Below are positions 47,309-55,780 of a DNA stretch of 64,000 nt, piece by piece. This stretch comes from CAWJFP01 sp963842155 (GTDB taxonomy: Bacteria > Pseudomonadota > Alphaproteobacteria > JACZXZ01), in NCBI GenBank assembly GCA_963842155.1, contig CAWJFP010000040.1, forward strand, positions 186,001-250,000, in the 5' to 3' direction. A model generated the notes under the pieces. That model saw only the letters and a program-made list of their open reading frames with translations, ran no database searches and had not been told where the DNA came from. Both the position numbers and the translations under genes were made by a program. The number at the start of each line of letters is the position of its first letter. Positions within the stretch are counted from its first letter, which is position 1.

Positions 47309-48023
47309 AGCGGCGCTCGCGTCCGTGAAATTCCTCGATGGCATGCTCGAGATCGGCCTTGCCGAAATCGGGCCACAGCGTGTCGAGGAAGACGAACTCG
47401 GCATAGGCCGACTGCCAGAGCAGGAAATTGGAGAGCCGCCGCTCGCCGCTGGTGCGGATGACAAGGTCGGGATCGGGGATGCCGGCGGTCCACAGGCAGT
47501 CGCCGATCGCCGCTTCGTCGATCTCCTGCGGCGCGCGGCGGCCGGCCTTCGCATCCTCCGCGAGCCGCCGCGCCGCCTGGATGATGTCCTGCCGCCCGCC
47601 GTAGGAGAGCGCCACGACGAGCGTCAGCTTGTCGTTGTCGCAAGTGAGCCTCTCGGCCGCCTCGATCATGCCGACGATATCGGGAGCGAGCTTCGCGCGA
47701 TCGCCGATCACGGCGAGGCGGACGCCGTTCTCGTGCAGCGCGGCCACCTCGGCGCGCAGATAGAGCCGCAGCAGCCCCATGAGATCGTCGATCTCCTGCA
47801 GCGGCCGGCGCCAATTCTCCGACGAGAAGCCGAACAGCGTCAGGTAGCCGATGCCGAGCTCGACCGCGCTCTCGACCGTGCGGCGCACGGCCTCGGCGCC
47901 GCGCTTGTGGCCGGCCGTGCGCGGCAGGCCGCGGGCCTTGGCCCAGCGTCCGTTGCCGTCCATCACGATCGCCACATGGGCGAGCGGCGAGGCGGTCGTC
48001 GAGGAGGAGCGCAGCGCCTTCAT
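47289..48023 (-). CDS. uppS: Undecaprenyl diphosphate synthase
   Basis: A 244-residue cis-prenyltransferase producing the C55 lipid carrier for peptidoglycan and O-antigen. The catalytic and pyrophosphate-binding segment is VAIVMDGNGRWAKARGLPRT (about 17-36), followed by GHKRGAEAVRRTVE, LTLFGFSSENWRRP, and the C-terminal DLVIRTSGERRLSNFLLWQS and YAEFVFLDTLWPDFGKADLE. It starts 2 nt after frr. Confidence 0.96.
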   Translation of the reverse strand: MKALRSSSTTASPLAHVAIVMDGNGRWAKARGLPRTAGHKRGAEAVRRTVESAVELGIGYLTLFGFSSENWRRPLQEIDDLMGLLRLYLRAEVAALHENGVRLAVIGDRAKLAPDIVGMIEAAERLTCDNDKLTLVVALSYGGRQDIIQAARRLAEDAKAGRRAPQEIDEAAIGDCLWTAGIPDPDLVIRTSGERRLSNFLLWQSAYAEFVFLDTLWPDFGKADLEHAIEEFHGRERRYGTSRG

Positions 48024-48025
48024 CG

Positions 48026-48583
48026 TCAGACCTGCATGATCTCCTTTTCCTTCTGCGCGAGCTGCTCGTCGATCTTGGTGATGCAGCCGTCGGTGAGCTT
48101 CTGGATCGCGTCCGAGCGCTTGCGATGCTCGTCCTCGGAAATCTCGCGCTCCTTCTCCAGCCGCTTCAAATGCTCCATCCCGTCGCGGCGCACGTTGCGC
48201 ACGGCGACGCGCGCCTGCTCGGCATATTTATGCGCGACCTTGGAGAGCTCGGCGCGCCGCTCGCGGCTGAGCTCGGGGATGGGCACGCGGATCAAGGTCG
48301 ATTCCGCCTGCGGGTTGAGGCCGAGGCCCGATTCGCGGATCGCCTTGTCGACCGCCGAGGAGAGCGTCTTGTCCCAGACCTGGACCGTGATGAGCCGCGG
48401 CTCGGGCACGCCGATGGTGGCGACCTGGTTGAGCGGCAGCAGCCCGCCATAGGCGCTCACCTGAATGGGCTCGAGCAAACTCGCCGAGGCACGCCCCGTC
48501 CGCAAGCCGCCGAACTCCTTGCGCAGCACCTCCAAGGCGCCGTCCATGCGCCGTTGCAGGCCCTTGATGTCATGCTCGCTCAC
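48026..48583 (-). CDS. frr: Ribosome recycling factor
   Basis: A 185-residue tRNA-shaped factor that, with EF-G, splits post-termination ribosomes. Motifs are LRKEFGGLRTGRASASLLEP, YGGLLPLNQVATIGVPEPRL, VQVWDKTLSSAVDKAIRESG, LSRERRAELSKVAHKYAEQA and VRNVRRDGMEHLKRLEKERE. Placed between pyrH and uppS as usual. Confidence 0.97.
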   Translation of the reverse strand: MSEHDIKGLQRRMDGALEVLRKEFGGLRTGRASASLLEPIQVSAYGGLLPLNQVATIGVPEPRLITVQVWDKTLSSAVDKAIRESGLGLNPQAESTLIRVPIPELSRERRAELSKVAHKYAEQARVAVRNVRRDGMEHLKRLEKEREISEDEHRKRSDAIQKLTDGCITKIDEQLAQKEKEIMQV

Positions 48584-48634
48584 GCCAGGCCCCTGTCCGC
48601 TGCTCCCGGGAGGTCGATCGCCGATCCCACTGCG

Positions 48635-49426
48635 TCAATCACTGATCAAGGTGTATTTGCCCCGCCCCCGCACCACCTCGGCGAAGGCGCCGGGATTGTG
48701 CAAGGAAAATATCAGGATTGGAATGTGATTTTCGCGGGTGAGCGCGATCGCCGAGGCGTCCATGACGCGGAGATCGCGCGACAGCACGTCCATATAGTTC
48801 AGATGGTCATAGCGGACGGCGTCCTTCACCTTCACCGGATCGGCCGAATAGACGCCGTCGACCTTGGTGCCCTTGAGCAGCAGGTCGCAGCCCATCTCGG
48901 AGGCGCGTAGCGCCGCGGCCGTATCGGTGGTGAAGAAGGGATTGCCCGTGCCGGCGGCGAAGATCACCACGCGGCCCTTCTCGAGATGGCGGATGGCGCG
49001 CCGGCGGATATAGGGCTCGCAGACGCTTTGCATGGGGATGGCCGAGAGCACGCGCGTCTCGAGGCCCAGCCCCTCGAGCGTGCTCTGCATGGCAAGCCCG
49101 TTCATCACGGTCGCCAGCATGCCGATATAGTCGGCGCCGGCGCGCGCCATGCCGTGGACGCTGCCCTCGAGCCCGCGGAAGATGTTGCCGCCGCCGATGA
49201 CGAGGCAGATCTCGACGCCGAGCGCGTGCACGGCGCGGATATCCTCGGCGATGGCGCTGAGCGTGTCCCAATCGAGCCCGGATTGGCGCTTGCCGAGCAG
49301 GGCTTCGCCCGAGATCTTGAGGAGCACGCGGCGATAGCGGAGCTTGCCCGCGATGGGCTTCCCCTTGCGAGGCTCGCCGCCGCGCGCCGCTTTATGGGCC
49401 GGGAGGAGTTTCGCTTTGCTCGGCAT
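48635..49426 (-). CDS. pyrH: UMP kinase
   Basis: A 263-residue amino-acid-kinase-fold enzyme phosphorylating UMP. Motifs are YRRVLLKISGEALLGKRQSG, LVIGGGNIFRGLEG, ADYIGMLATVMNGLAMQSTL and FAAGTGNPFFTTDTAAALRA, with LLKGTKVDGVYSADPVK. An N-terminal basic extension of about 24 residues precedes the fold; an inner start is possible but no ATG occurs nearer. A perfect -10 box lies upstream, after tsf. Confidence 0.96.
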   Translation of the reverse strand: MPSKAKLLPAHKAARGGEPRKGKPIAGKLRYRRVLLKISGEALLGKRQSGLDWDTLSAIAEDIRAVHALGVEICLVIGGGNIFRGLEGSVHGMARAGADYIGMLATVMNGLAMQSTLEGLGLETRVLSAIPMQSVCEPYIRRRAIRHLEKGRVVIFAAGTGNPFFTTDTAAALRASEMGCDLLLKGTKVDGVYSADPVKVKDAVRYDHLNYMDVLSRDLRVMDASAIALTRENHIPILIFSLHNPGAFAEVVRGRGKYTLISD

Positions 49427-49490
49427 GATGGGCTTGCGTTACCTCCGGCTAGCGCCTGCGCCCGCCCTTCCTGGGGCGAGCCGCGCCGAG

Positions 49491-49496
49491 ATTATA
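49491..49496 (-). promoter_or_regulatory. Candidate -10 box of the pyrH-frr-uppS-cdsA unit
   Basis: TATAAT on the minus strand in the 95-nt tsf-pyrH gap. Just upstream, and directly after the tsf stop, is a perfect hairpin GGCCGG-AA-CCGGCC (49508-49521), which may attenuate read-through from tsf. No good -35 is seen. Confidence 0.4.
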
Positions 49497-49521
49497 GCGC
49501 ATGCGGCGGCCGGAACCGGCC

Positions 49522-50442
49522 TCAGCTCGTCATTTGGGCGACTTCCGCCGCCAGGTCATGGCGCGGCTTCTCGATGCCCTCGCCCAGCGCGAAGCGCAGG
49601 AAGGAGGCGACGCGCACCGGCGCGCCGATCGATTTGGACGCCGCCGCCACCGCCTTGGCGACGCTCGTCCCCGGCTCGACGACGAAATCCTGCTCGAGCA
49701 GCACGACCTCCTGATAGTATTTGCGCAAGCGGCCCTCGAGCATCTTCTGCACGATCTCCTCGGGCTTGCCGCTGGCGCGCGCCTGCTCCGCCAGCACGTT
49801 GCGCTCGCGCTCGAGCTGCGCCGGATCGAGGCTCGCCACGTCGAGCGCCTGGGGATTGGCCGCCGCCACATGCATGGCGAGCTGCTTGCCGAAGGCGGCG
49901 AGCTTCGCGCCGTCGCCGGTCGATTCGAGGGCCACGAGCACGCCGATGCGCCCGAGGCCCGGCGCCACCTGGCCATGGACATAGCTCGCCACCACGCCCT
50001 TATCCACCTTGAGCGCGCCCGCGCGGCGCAAGGCCATATGCTCGCCGATGGTGGCGACGAGGTGGGTCAGCTCCTCCGCGATGGTGCGGCCGCTGGGGTG
50101 CTTGCGCGCGGTGATGGCGTCGAGCGCGCCTTCGAGCTCGACCGCCGCCTGCGTCACCTCGCGCGTGAAGCTCTGGAAGGCCTCGGTGCGGGCGACGAAA
50201 TCGGTCTCCGAATTGACCTCGACGAGCGCGCCGACATTGCCCTTGACCGCGGCGCCGACGAGCCCCTCGGAGGCCACGCGCCCGGCCTTCTTCGCCGCCG
50301 CGGCGAGGCCCTTCTTGCGCAGCCAGTCGACGGCCGCCTCGAGCGCGCCGCCGGTCTCGGCCAGCGCCTTCTTGCAGTCCATCATGCCGGCGCCCGTCTT
50401 CTCGCGCAGCTCCTTCACGAGCGTGGCGCTGATCTCGGTCAT
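49522..50442 (-). CDS. tsf: Translation elongation factor Ts
   Basis: 306 residues; nucleotide exchange factor for EF-Tu. It starts MTEISATLVKELREKTGAGM, then MDCKKALAETGGALEAAVDW LRKKG, AKKAGRVASEGLVGAAVKGN, LVEVNSETDFVARTEAF and QVAPGLGRIGVLVALES. The C-terminus KYYQEVVLLEQDFVVEP is typical. Separated by 67 nt from rpsB, with which it is normally co-transcribed. Confidence 0.97.
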   Translation of the reverse strand: MTEISATLVKELREKTGAGMMDCKKALAETGGALEAAVDWLRKKGLAAAAKKAGRVASEGLVGAAVKGNVGALVEVNSETDFVARTEAFQSFTREVTQAAVELEGALDAITARKHPSGRTIAEELTHLVATIGEHMALRRAGALKVDKGVVASYVHGQVAPGLGRIGVLVALESTGDGAKLAAFGKQLAMHVAAANPQALDVASLDPAQLERERNVLAEQARASGKPEEIVQKMLEGRLRKYYQEVVLLEQDFVVEPGTSVAKAVAAASKSIGAPVRVASFLRFALGEGIEKPRHDLAAEVAQMTS

Positions 50443-50509
50443 GGTTCACCTCTTTCCTGAACAGATTGCTCGGTCGAGCCTTCGGGCGCGGCGCGCGGCT
50501 TCCCCGCGA

Positions 50510-51367
50510 TCAGGCGTTGGGCGCGGCCTCTTGCCCTGCTTCGCCGGAGGCGGCCTCGCCCGCCCGGGCGGCCCAGGGCTCTTCGAGCGCGGGCGAGACT
50601 TCGTCCTCCTCGCCCGCGTCGGGCAGCTGCTCCTGCGGGGCTTGCGCCGAGCCGCCGATATCGACGCCCGAGGCGATCATCTGCTCCTGCAGGCCCGAGA
50701 GCACGGCGTTCGCCACCAGCTCGCAATAGAGCCTTATGGCGCGCTGCGAATTGTCGTTGCCCGGAATGGGATGGTCGACGCCCATGGGGTCGGAGTTGCT
50801 GTCGATCACCGCGACGACGGGGATGGCGAGCTTGCGCGCCTCGGCCACCGCGATCGCCTCCTTGTTGGTGTCGATGACGAAGAGGATGTCGGGCAGCCCG
50901 CCCATCTCCTTGATGCCGCCGAGCGCGCGCTCGAGCTTGTCGCGCTCGCGCGTGAGATGGAGCTGCTCCTTCTTGGTGAGGCCGAGCCCTTCCTGGCCGA
51001 GCTGCTCGTCGAGCGCGCGCAGGCGCTTGATCGAATGGGAGATGGTCTTCCAGTTGGTCAGCATGCCGCCGAGCCAGCGGTGATTGACGTAATACTGGCC
51101 GCAACGCTTGGCCTCCTCGGCCACGATGTCGGCGGCCTGGCGCTTGGTGCCGACGAACATGACGCGGCCGTTATTGGCCGCCACGTCGCGCACGACCTGG
51201 AGCGCGCGCTGCAACAACGGCACGGTCTGCTGCAGGTCGATGATATGGATGTTGTTGCGGATGCCGAAGATGAAGGGCGCCATCTTCGGGTTCCAGCGCC
51301 GGGTCTGGTGGCCGAAATGCACGCCCGCCTCGAGCAGCTGGCGCATGGAGAATTGCGGAGTCGCCAT
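50510..51367 (-). CDS. rpsB: 30S ribosomal protein S2
   Basis: 285 residues, longer than the enterobacterial protein because of an acidic Ala/Glu-rich C-terminal tail (about 240-285), common in alphaproteobacteria. Core motifs are FSMRQLLEAGVHFGHQTRRW, PKMAPFIFGIRNNIHIIDLQ, VMFVGTKRQAADIVAEEAKR, YVNHRWLGGMLTNWKTIS and PDILFVIDTNKEAIAVAEAR. First gene of rpsB-tsf. Confidence 0.97.
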   Translation of the reverse strand: MATPQFSMRQLLEAGVHFGHQTRRWNPKMAPFIFGIRNNIHIIDLQQTVPLLQRALQVVRDVAANNGRVMFVGTKRQAADIVAEEAKRCGQYYVNHRWLGGMLTNWKTISHSIKRLRALDEQLGQEGLGLTKKEQLHLTRERDKLERALGGIKEMGGLPDILFVIDTNKEAIAVAEARKLAIPVVAVIDSNSDPMGVDHPIPGNDNSQRAIRLYCELVANAVLSGLQEQMIASGVDIGGSAQAPQEQLPDAGEEDEVSPALEEPWAARAGEAASGEAGQEAAPNA

Positions 51368-51723
51368 GGGGTTCGATCCTTTTCCGGTTGCACCGCCGCG
51401 GGCCTATGCGCCGGACCATCCCAGGGGCTCCTGGGGGAGGCCGGCCACCGGAGCGAGCGACCGGGATTTCTCCCCGACCGACCGCATGCCCGCGTGAGGT
51501 TTTAAGTGCGCCTGAAATAGCGGCTGGGGCGCGGAAATGCAAGGGGGACGGGGGAGAGGGTCAGGATGGGTTCGTGAGACGCGAAGGCCGATTTGGCCTG
51601 CATTGTCGATGGGCTCGGGCCAGATCGGCCGTGATCGAAGAAGCCCGGCATATTAACATACAACTTGACTGAGCGACCGGGGGCAGCTCAAGCGACCGCC
51701 AACTCCAGATAAGGAGGACCGCA
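51368..51723. other. 356-nt intergenic region: structured rpsB leader and cupin-gene upstream region
   Basis: Next to rpsB lies a GC-rich, hairpin-prone stretch, including the perfect repeat CCCAGG-GGCT-CCTGGG (around 51419-51434) and CCGG palindromes; this may be a leader used in S2 autoregulation, which is inferred. On the cupin side the sequence becomes AT-richer, with TTGACT (51665-51670) and a strong AAGGAGG ribosome-binding site at about 51710. No gene is supported. Confidence 0.45.
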
Positions 51724-52152
51724 ATGGTCAGAACCCACGAGCCAGGCCAAGCCGTTTTCAGATCGGTCCTGCCCGAAGACATCGACTGGAAGCCGTTCCC
51801 GGCCTTCCCACCGGCGGTCCGACTGGCAGTCCTTGTTGGAGACCCCACTCAACCGGGGCCTTACGTCATCAGAGTCAAGGTGCCGTCCGACGTGAAGCTG
51901 ATGCCGCACAAGCACCCAGAAGACCGGATCTACACGGTGATGTCGGGTGTCTTCTATATCGGTCTCGGCGACAAATTCGACGGCGACAATGTGAAAGCCT
52001 ACCCGCCCGGCTGCCTGGTTATCTTGCCGGGCAATACCGCCCACTTCCATTGGGCAAAATCCGGGGAGTACGTCACGCAAGTGACGGCGATCGGGCCGCT
52101 CGGCCTTGAATATCTGAACGCGAAAGACGATCCGCGGAACAACAGCTCTTAG
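51724..52152 (+). CDS. Small cupin-domain protein
   Basis: A 142-residue single-domain protein. The cupin motif 1 appears as YVIRVKVPSDVKLMPHKHPE with two metal-binding histidines and DRIYTVMSGVFYIGLGD; motif 2 is PPGCLVILPGNTAHFHWAKS. It begins after an ideal ribosome-binding site (AAGGAGG, 7-nt spacing). The substrate is unknown. Directly after its stop lies a degraded copy of part of the methyltransferase at 54.5 kb, so the region has been rearranged. Confidence 0.85.
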   Translation: MVRTHEPGQAVFRSVLPEDIDWKPFPAFPPAVRLAVLVGDPTQPGPYVIRVKVPSDVKLMPHKHPEDRIYTVMSGVFYIGLGDKFDGDNVKAYPPGCLVILPGNTAHFHWAKSGEYVTQVTAIGPLGLEYLNAKDDPRNNSS

Positions 52153-52157
52153 AAGAA

Positions 52158-52262
52158 GTTCGGCGCGCATCCGCGACGATGAGCGCGCTGGCGACGCCTG
52201 GGCCGATCCCAGCAGGAGCTATGACCGGGTCGTGCTGCACAAGGGCGAAATTCCACATTTTC
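52158..52262 (+). pseudogene. Remnant of a second copy of the 54.5-kb methyltransferase N-terminus
   Basis: CGGCGCGCATCCGCGACGAT at 52161 is identical to the coding DNA near 54569. The similarity continues through GAGCGCG, then jumps 46 nt relative to the intact gene and resumes with GGGCCGATCCC and CGTGCTGCACAA, which encode the WADP and VVLHKGE parts of the intact protein. Similarity fades after about 52262. The jump falls between two TGGCG copies in the intact gene (54598 and 54644), as in a microhomology deletion. It has no start codon or remainder of the gene. Confidence 0.8.
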
Positions 52263-52316
52263 GCCGCGAGGCAGGCGGTGATAGGATCGGCATGAACGAT
52301 CTCCCGGGGGCCCGCT

Positions 52317-54107
52317 GTGGCATCGGATCAAGTCAAGCGCAAGCTGGCGGCGATTCTCGCGGCGGACGTTGTGGGCTATTCGCGGCTCGCGAGCGCCGAC
52401 GAGGACCGCACCCTGGCGCGGCTCAGGGCGCTGCGGAGCGACCTGATCGACCCCACGATCGCCGTGCATCACGGCCGCGTGGTGAAACGCACCGGCGACG
52501 GCATTCTCATCGAGTTCCGCAGCGTGGTCGACGCGGTGCGCTGCGCGATCGAGGCGCAGAACGGCATGGTCGAGCGCAATGCCGGGCTACCGCCCGAGCA
52601 GCGCATCGAGTTCCGCGTCGGCATTCATCTCGGCGACGTGGTGGAGGAGAGCGACGGCGATCTGATGGGCGACGGCATCAACATCGCTGCACGGCTCGAG
52701 GGCATCGCCGAGCCGGGCAAGATCTGTCTTTCGGACGACGCCTATCGCCAGGTCAAGGCGCGGCTCGATCTCGCAGTGAGCGATCTCGGCGAGACGCAAC
52801 TGAAGAACATCGCAGAGCCGATGCGGGTGTATTCCCTCGAGGTCGGCAGGCCGGCCCAGGCGAAGCCGGTGGCGCCGGCAAAGCCGACTGCGGCTTCGAC
52901 GCCGCCGCGTCTCTCGATCGTGGTGCTGCCATTCACCAATCTCGGCGGCGATCCGCAGCAGGACTATTTTGTCGATGGCGTGACCGAGAGCCTGACCACG
53001 GACCTGTCGCGCGTCAGCGGCTCCTTCGTGATCGCGTCGCAACACGGCTTTCACCTACAAGGGAAAGCCTGTCGATTTGAAGCAGATCGGCCGCGAGTTG
53101 AACGTGCGCTATGTCCTCGAAGGCTCGGTGCAGCGCGGCGGCAACCGCATGCGCGTCAATGTCCAGCTCATCGATGCCGAGACCGGCAACCATCTATGGG
53201 CCGAGCGCTTCGACAAGCCCTTGGCTGACCTGTTCGATATGCAGGACGAGATCGTCGCGCGGCTTGCCAGTCAATTGGGCACGCAGATGGTCGAGGCCGA
53301 GGCGCGGCGAGCGGAACGTGGCACCGCACCCCGATTCGATGGACCTCTATTTCCAGGGCATGGCGTAGCGTGAATAGGGGAATGACACCAGAGAATCTGG
53401 CACAAGCACGCGGCTATTTCGAACGGGCGCTGGCACTCGATCCAAACAACATTGAGGCGACGGTAGGTACGGCCTCTGTCGATACATGGGTTGGAGGAGC
53501 TCTTTTTGCTGGCGATCGGGCTGCGCGCCTCGCGGCTGCAGAAGCGACCCTGGCCAAGGTGCTGTCGCTCGCGCCGAATCATGCCCTGGCCCACTATCTG
53601 TTGGGTTGCATCCAAATCTTCACGAAACGCGCGGCCCAAGGCATCGCCGAATGCGAGCGGGCCTTGGCACTGGATCGAAATTTGGCCTTTGCTCACGGAC
53701 AAATCGGCACCGCCAAAATCTTCGTCGGGCGCGGCGAAGAAACCGAGGCGCATATCCACGAGGCGCTCCGCCTCAGTCCTAACGATTCGAACGCCTATGC
53801 GTCGATGTTCATTGGCGGAGCGGCCAAGCTCTATCTCGGCAGCGACGAGGAAGCGGTCGCGTGGTTTCGTCGCAGCGTCGAGACCAACCGAAATTTTCCT
53901 TCCACGCAATTCTATCTCGCCGCTGCCCTGGCGCATCTCGGCCGGCTCGACGAGGCGCGGGCCGCGACCCAAGCGGGACTTGCGCTCGATCCGACTTTCA
54001 CCGTGTCCCGCTTCCGCGTCGGCGCGTCGAGCGACAATCCGACCTATCTCGCGCAGCGCGAGCGTATCTATGACGGCATGCGCAAGGCCGGGGTGCCGGA
54101 GGGATGA
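52317..54107 (+). CDS. Class III adenylate/guanylate cyclase with TolB-like and TPR domains, broken by three insertions
   Basis: The cyclase homology domain (about 8-180) begins KRKLAAILAADVVGYSRLAS with metal Asp D17, then VVKRTGDGILIEF with D61, and VGIHLGDVVEESDGDLMGDG. A linker follows, then a TolB/FlgO-like part (SIVVLPFTNLGGDPQQDYFV). The frame shifts near 53036-53040 into LKQIGRELNVRYVLEGSVQR. It shifts near 53324-53330 into HPDSMDLYFQGMA, and at 53366-53369 into VNRGMTPENLAQARGYFERA and TPR repeats. Each change is one extra base, and removing the last one also removes an in-frame TAG. Repaired length is about 595 residues. It could be a real pseudogene or carry sequence errors. Confidence 0.85.
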
Positions 54108-54167
54108 GCGCCAGGCGATTTTGGCACTGAACGAGGCGCTGTTGTATTCGACGACGCGACATAGGTA

Positions 54168-54193
54168 GGTCCGCTTTGAGTCAAAGGCGGACC
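54168..54193. repeat. Palindromic hairpin downstream of the cyclase gene
   Basis: GGTCCGC and GCGGACC arms, extended by TTT and AAA, flank GAGTC, with one unpaired G. The hairpin lies about 60 nt after the cyclase stop. It could terminate transcription or be one copy of a dispersed intergenic palindrome; no second copy was seen in this window. Confidence 0.5.
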
Positions 54194-54240
54194 ATGGGCC
54201 AAATTCGCGGATAGTATTTGCCAGCCTCACCGCGACCCTC

Positions 54241-54357
54241 ATGGCATGATGGCACGGTGCCGATCGCGTTGAAGGGCAAGCCGTTGATGATCTTGTTGCC
54301 GATGGCGCGATAGACGGCGCGTTGTGCTTCACGTCCGGGAGCAGGCAGATGCGCGCC
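54241..54357 (-). pseudogene. Remnant of a second creA copy (C-terminal end)
   Basis: The DNA GATCGCGTTGAAGGGC at 54262 and CCGTTGATGAT at 54281 matches the end of the intact creA gene at 58201-58330, with scattered substitutions and small gaps. Read on the minus strand it recalls KIINGLPFNAIGTVP, versus KIINGSPFNAISTVP in the intact protein. The N-terminal two thirds are absent and the frame is interrupted. It sits between the cyclase and the methyltransferase gene. Confidence 0.78.
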
Positions 54358-54439
54358 ATCCGACGGCCGGCGATCGACCCGCTGCGGTCACGCCCTCCAT
54401 GTCGCGGATATCAACCGCCGAATTCCGCCCGCGGTCGCT

Positions 54440-54468
54440 TTGCCCGCCTCGCCCGTGGCCGTTATAAT
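54440..54468 (+). promoter_or_regulatory. Candidate sigma-70 promoter of the 54.5-kb methyltransferase
   Basis: TTGCCC (54440-54445) and a perfect TATAAT (54463-54468) are spaced by exactly 17 nt, 48 nt before the ATG. It is one of the clearest housekeeping-type promoters in the window. Confidence 0.55.
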
Positions 54469-54515
54469 CTTGTAAGCTTTGCGGTCACCGGATCTGGCGC
54501 AGGATCTGCCGAGGC

Positions 54516-55696
54516 ATGTCCTTTCCCTATCATGACAAATTATGGACGGACGCCGCCTCCTATTTGTCGGCGCGCATCCGCGACGATGAGCGCGTGCTGG
54601 CGCCCGATATCTTCTGGTGGCTCTTTCCCCGCATCTACCGCTATGGCGACCCCTGGGCCGATCCCGCGAGGCGCTACGATTGGGTCGTGCTGCACAAAGG
54701 CGAGATGCAGCATCTGCCGCGCGCGTTCCTCGATGAAGTTGCCGTCGGCATGGCGCCGGTTTTCGCCAACGACGTGTTCGTGATCTGGGCGGCGGCCCCC
54801 GTGGGCGGGCCGGTCGGCGCGGACTCGGATCACGTGAAGTCCTTCTACGAGCGCCTGACGAGCCTGACGGAGACGCAGCCGCCGCCCGCGGATCTCATCA
54901 ACATGCCCGAAGCCCACGCCGTCGCGCGCTTCGTCGATCTCGACGACGACGGCCTGCGCGCGGCCATGAACGAGCTCTACCGCCGCGGCGGCTATCTCTA
55001 TCCCACCCTGCGCGACCAGGCCTATGACCAGGAGGTCAACCGCCAGCTCGCGGCGCTGTTCGGCGACGGGCGCGGCAAGACGATCCTCGATCTCTGCTGC
55101 GGCAGCGGCCGGCGCCTGGCCGCGCTATCGCCCGATTGCCGGCTGATCGGCATCGACATCGCCGACGTCGCCGTCGAGATGGCGGCATCGGCGCATCGCG
55201 AGCGTCCTCATCTGAGCTTCCGCGCGATGGATGCGCATCGCCTCGATTTCTCCTGACGCCATGTTCGATGCGGTGCTTTTCCTCGATGCGATCGAGCATG
55301 TGCGGGACGCGGCGCGGGTGATCCTCGAAGGCGGGCGGGTGCTCAAGCCGGGGGGCGAGTTCGTGGTGACCTTCGCGAACCGCAACAGCGTCAATCAGAT
55401 CATGACCCGCAAGCTCGGCTATCCCGAGTTCGTCACCAATTTTCAGCATTTCCGCGAGTTCACCCTCGAGGAGATGCGCGACCTCCTCGCCGCGGGAGGG
55501 ATGACGGTCACCGGCTCGGCCGGGAATACTGCTTTATCCCTATTGGGGCGTGCCGCGCCTCGACGAGGCGGTGCGGGAATTGACGGACAAGGATCCCGAG
55601 GTGGTCGAGCTGTTCCGCGTGCTGGGCGAGAGGGCGGGCGCCGAATTTGCCTATTCGGGCATCGTGACGGCGCGCAAGGCGGCCGCAGCGGTGTAG
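54516..55696 (+). CDS. SAM-dependent methyltransferase with uncharacterised N-terminal domain, broken by two insertions
   Basis: Residues 1-150 form a domain I do not recognise, starting MSFPYHDKLWTDAASYLSAR and containing IYRYGDPWADPARRYDWVVL. A class I methyltransferase follows, with motif I ILDLCCGSGRRLAAL (about 190-204) and IGIDIADVAVEMA. An extra base near 55251-55254 shifts the frame to DAMFDAVLFLDAIEHVRDAA and LKPGGEFVVTFANRNSVNQI. A second near 55529-55532 shifts it to LLYPYWGVPRLDEAVRELTD and the stop at 55696. Repaired length is about 392 residues. The substrate is unknown. A partial second copy of the N-terminal domain lies at 52158-52262. Confidence 0.8.
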
Positions 55697-55780
55697 CGCC
55701 GCCGGCGTAGGGCTGTCCGGCGAAACCCCGCGCGACCTTACCGAAGTCCACGCCGCTCGAAGGGCGCGCGGAGCGGGAGC

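Noticed and set aside
51388..51672. A 94-codon frame upstream of the cupin gene
   Set aside because: Starts inside the rpsB leader, has no ribosome-binding site and encodes a low-complexity basic peptide.
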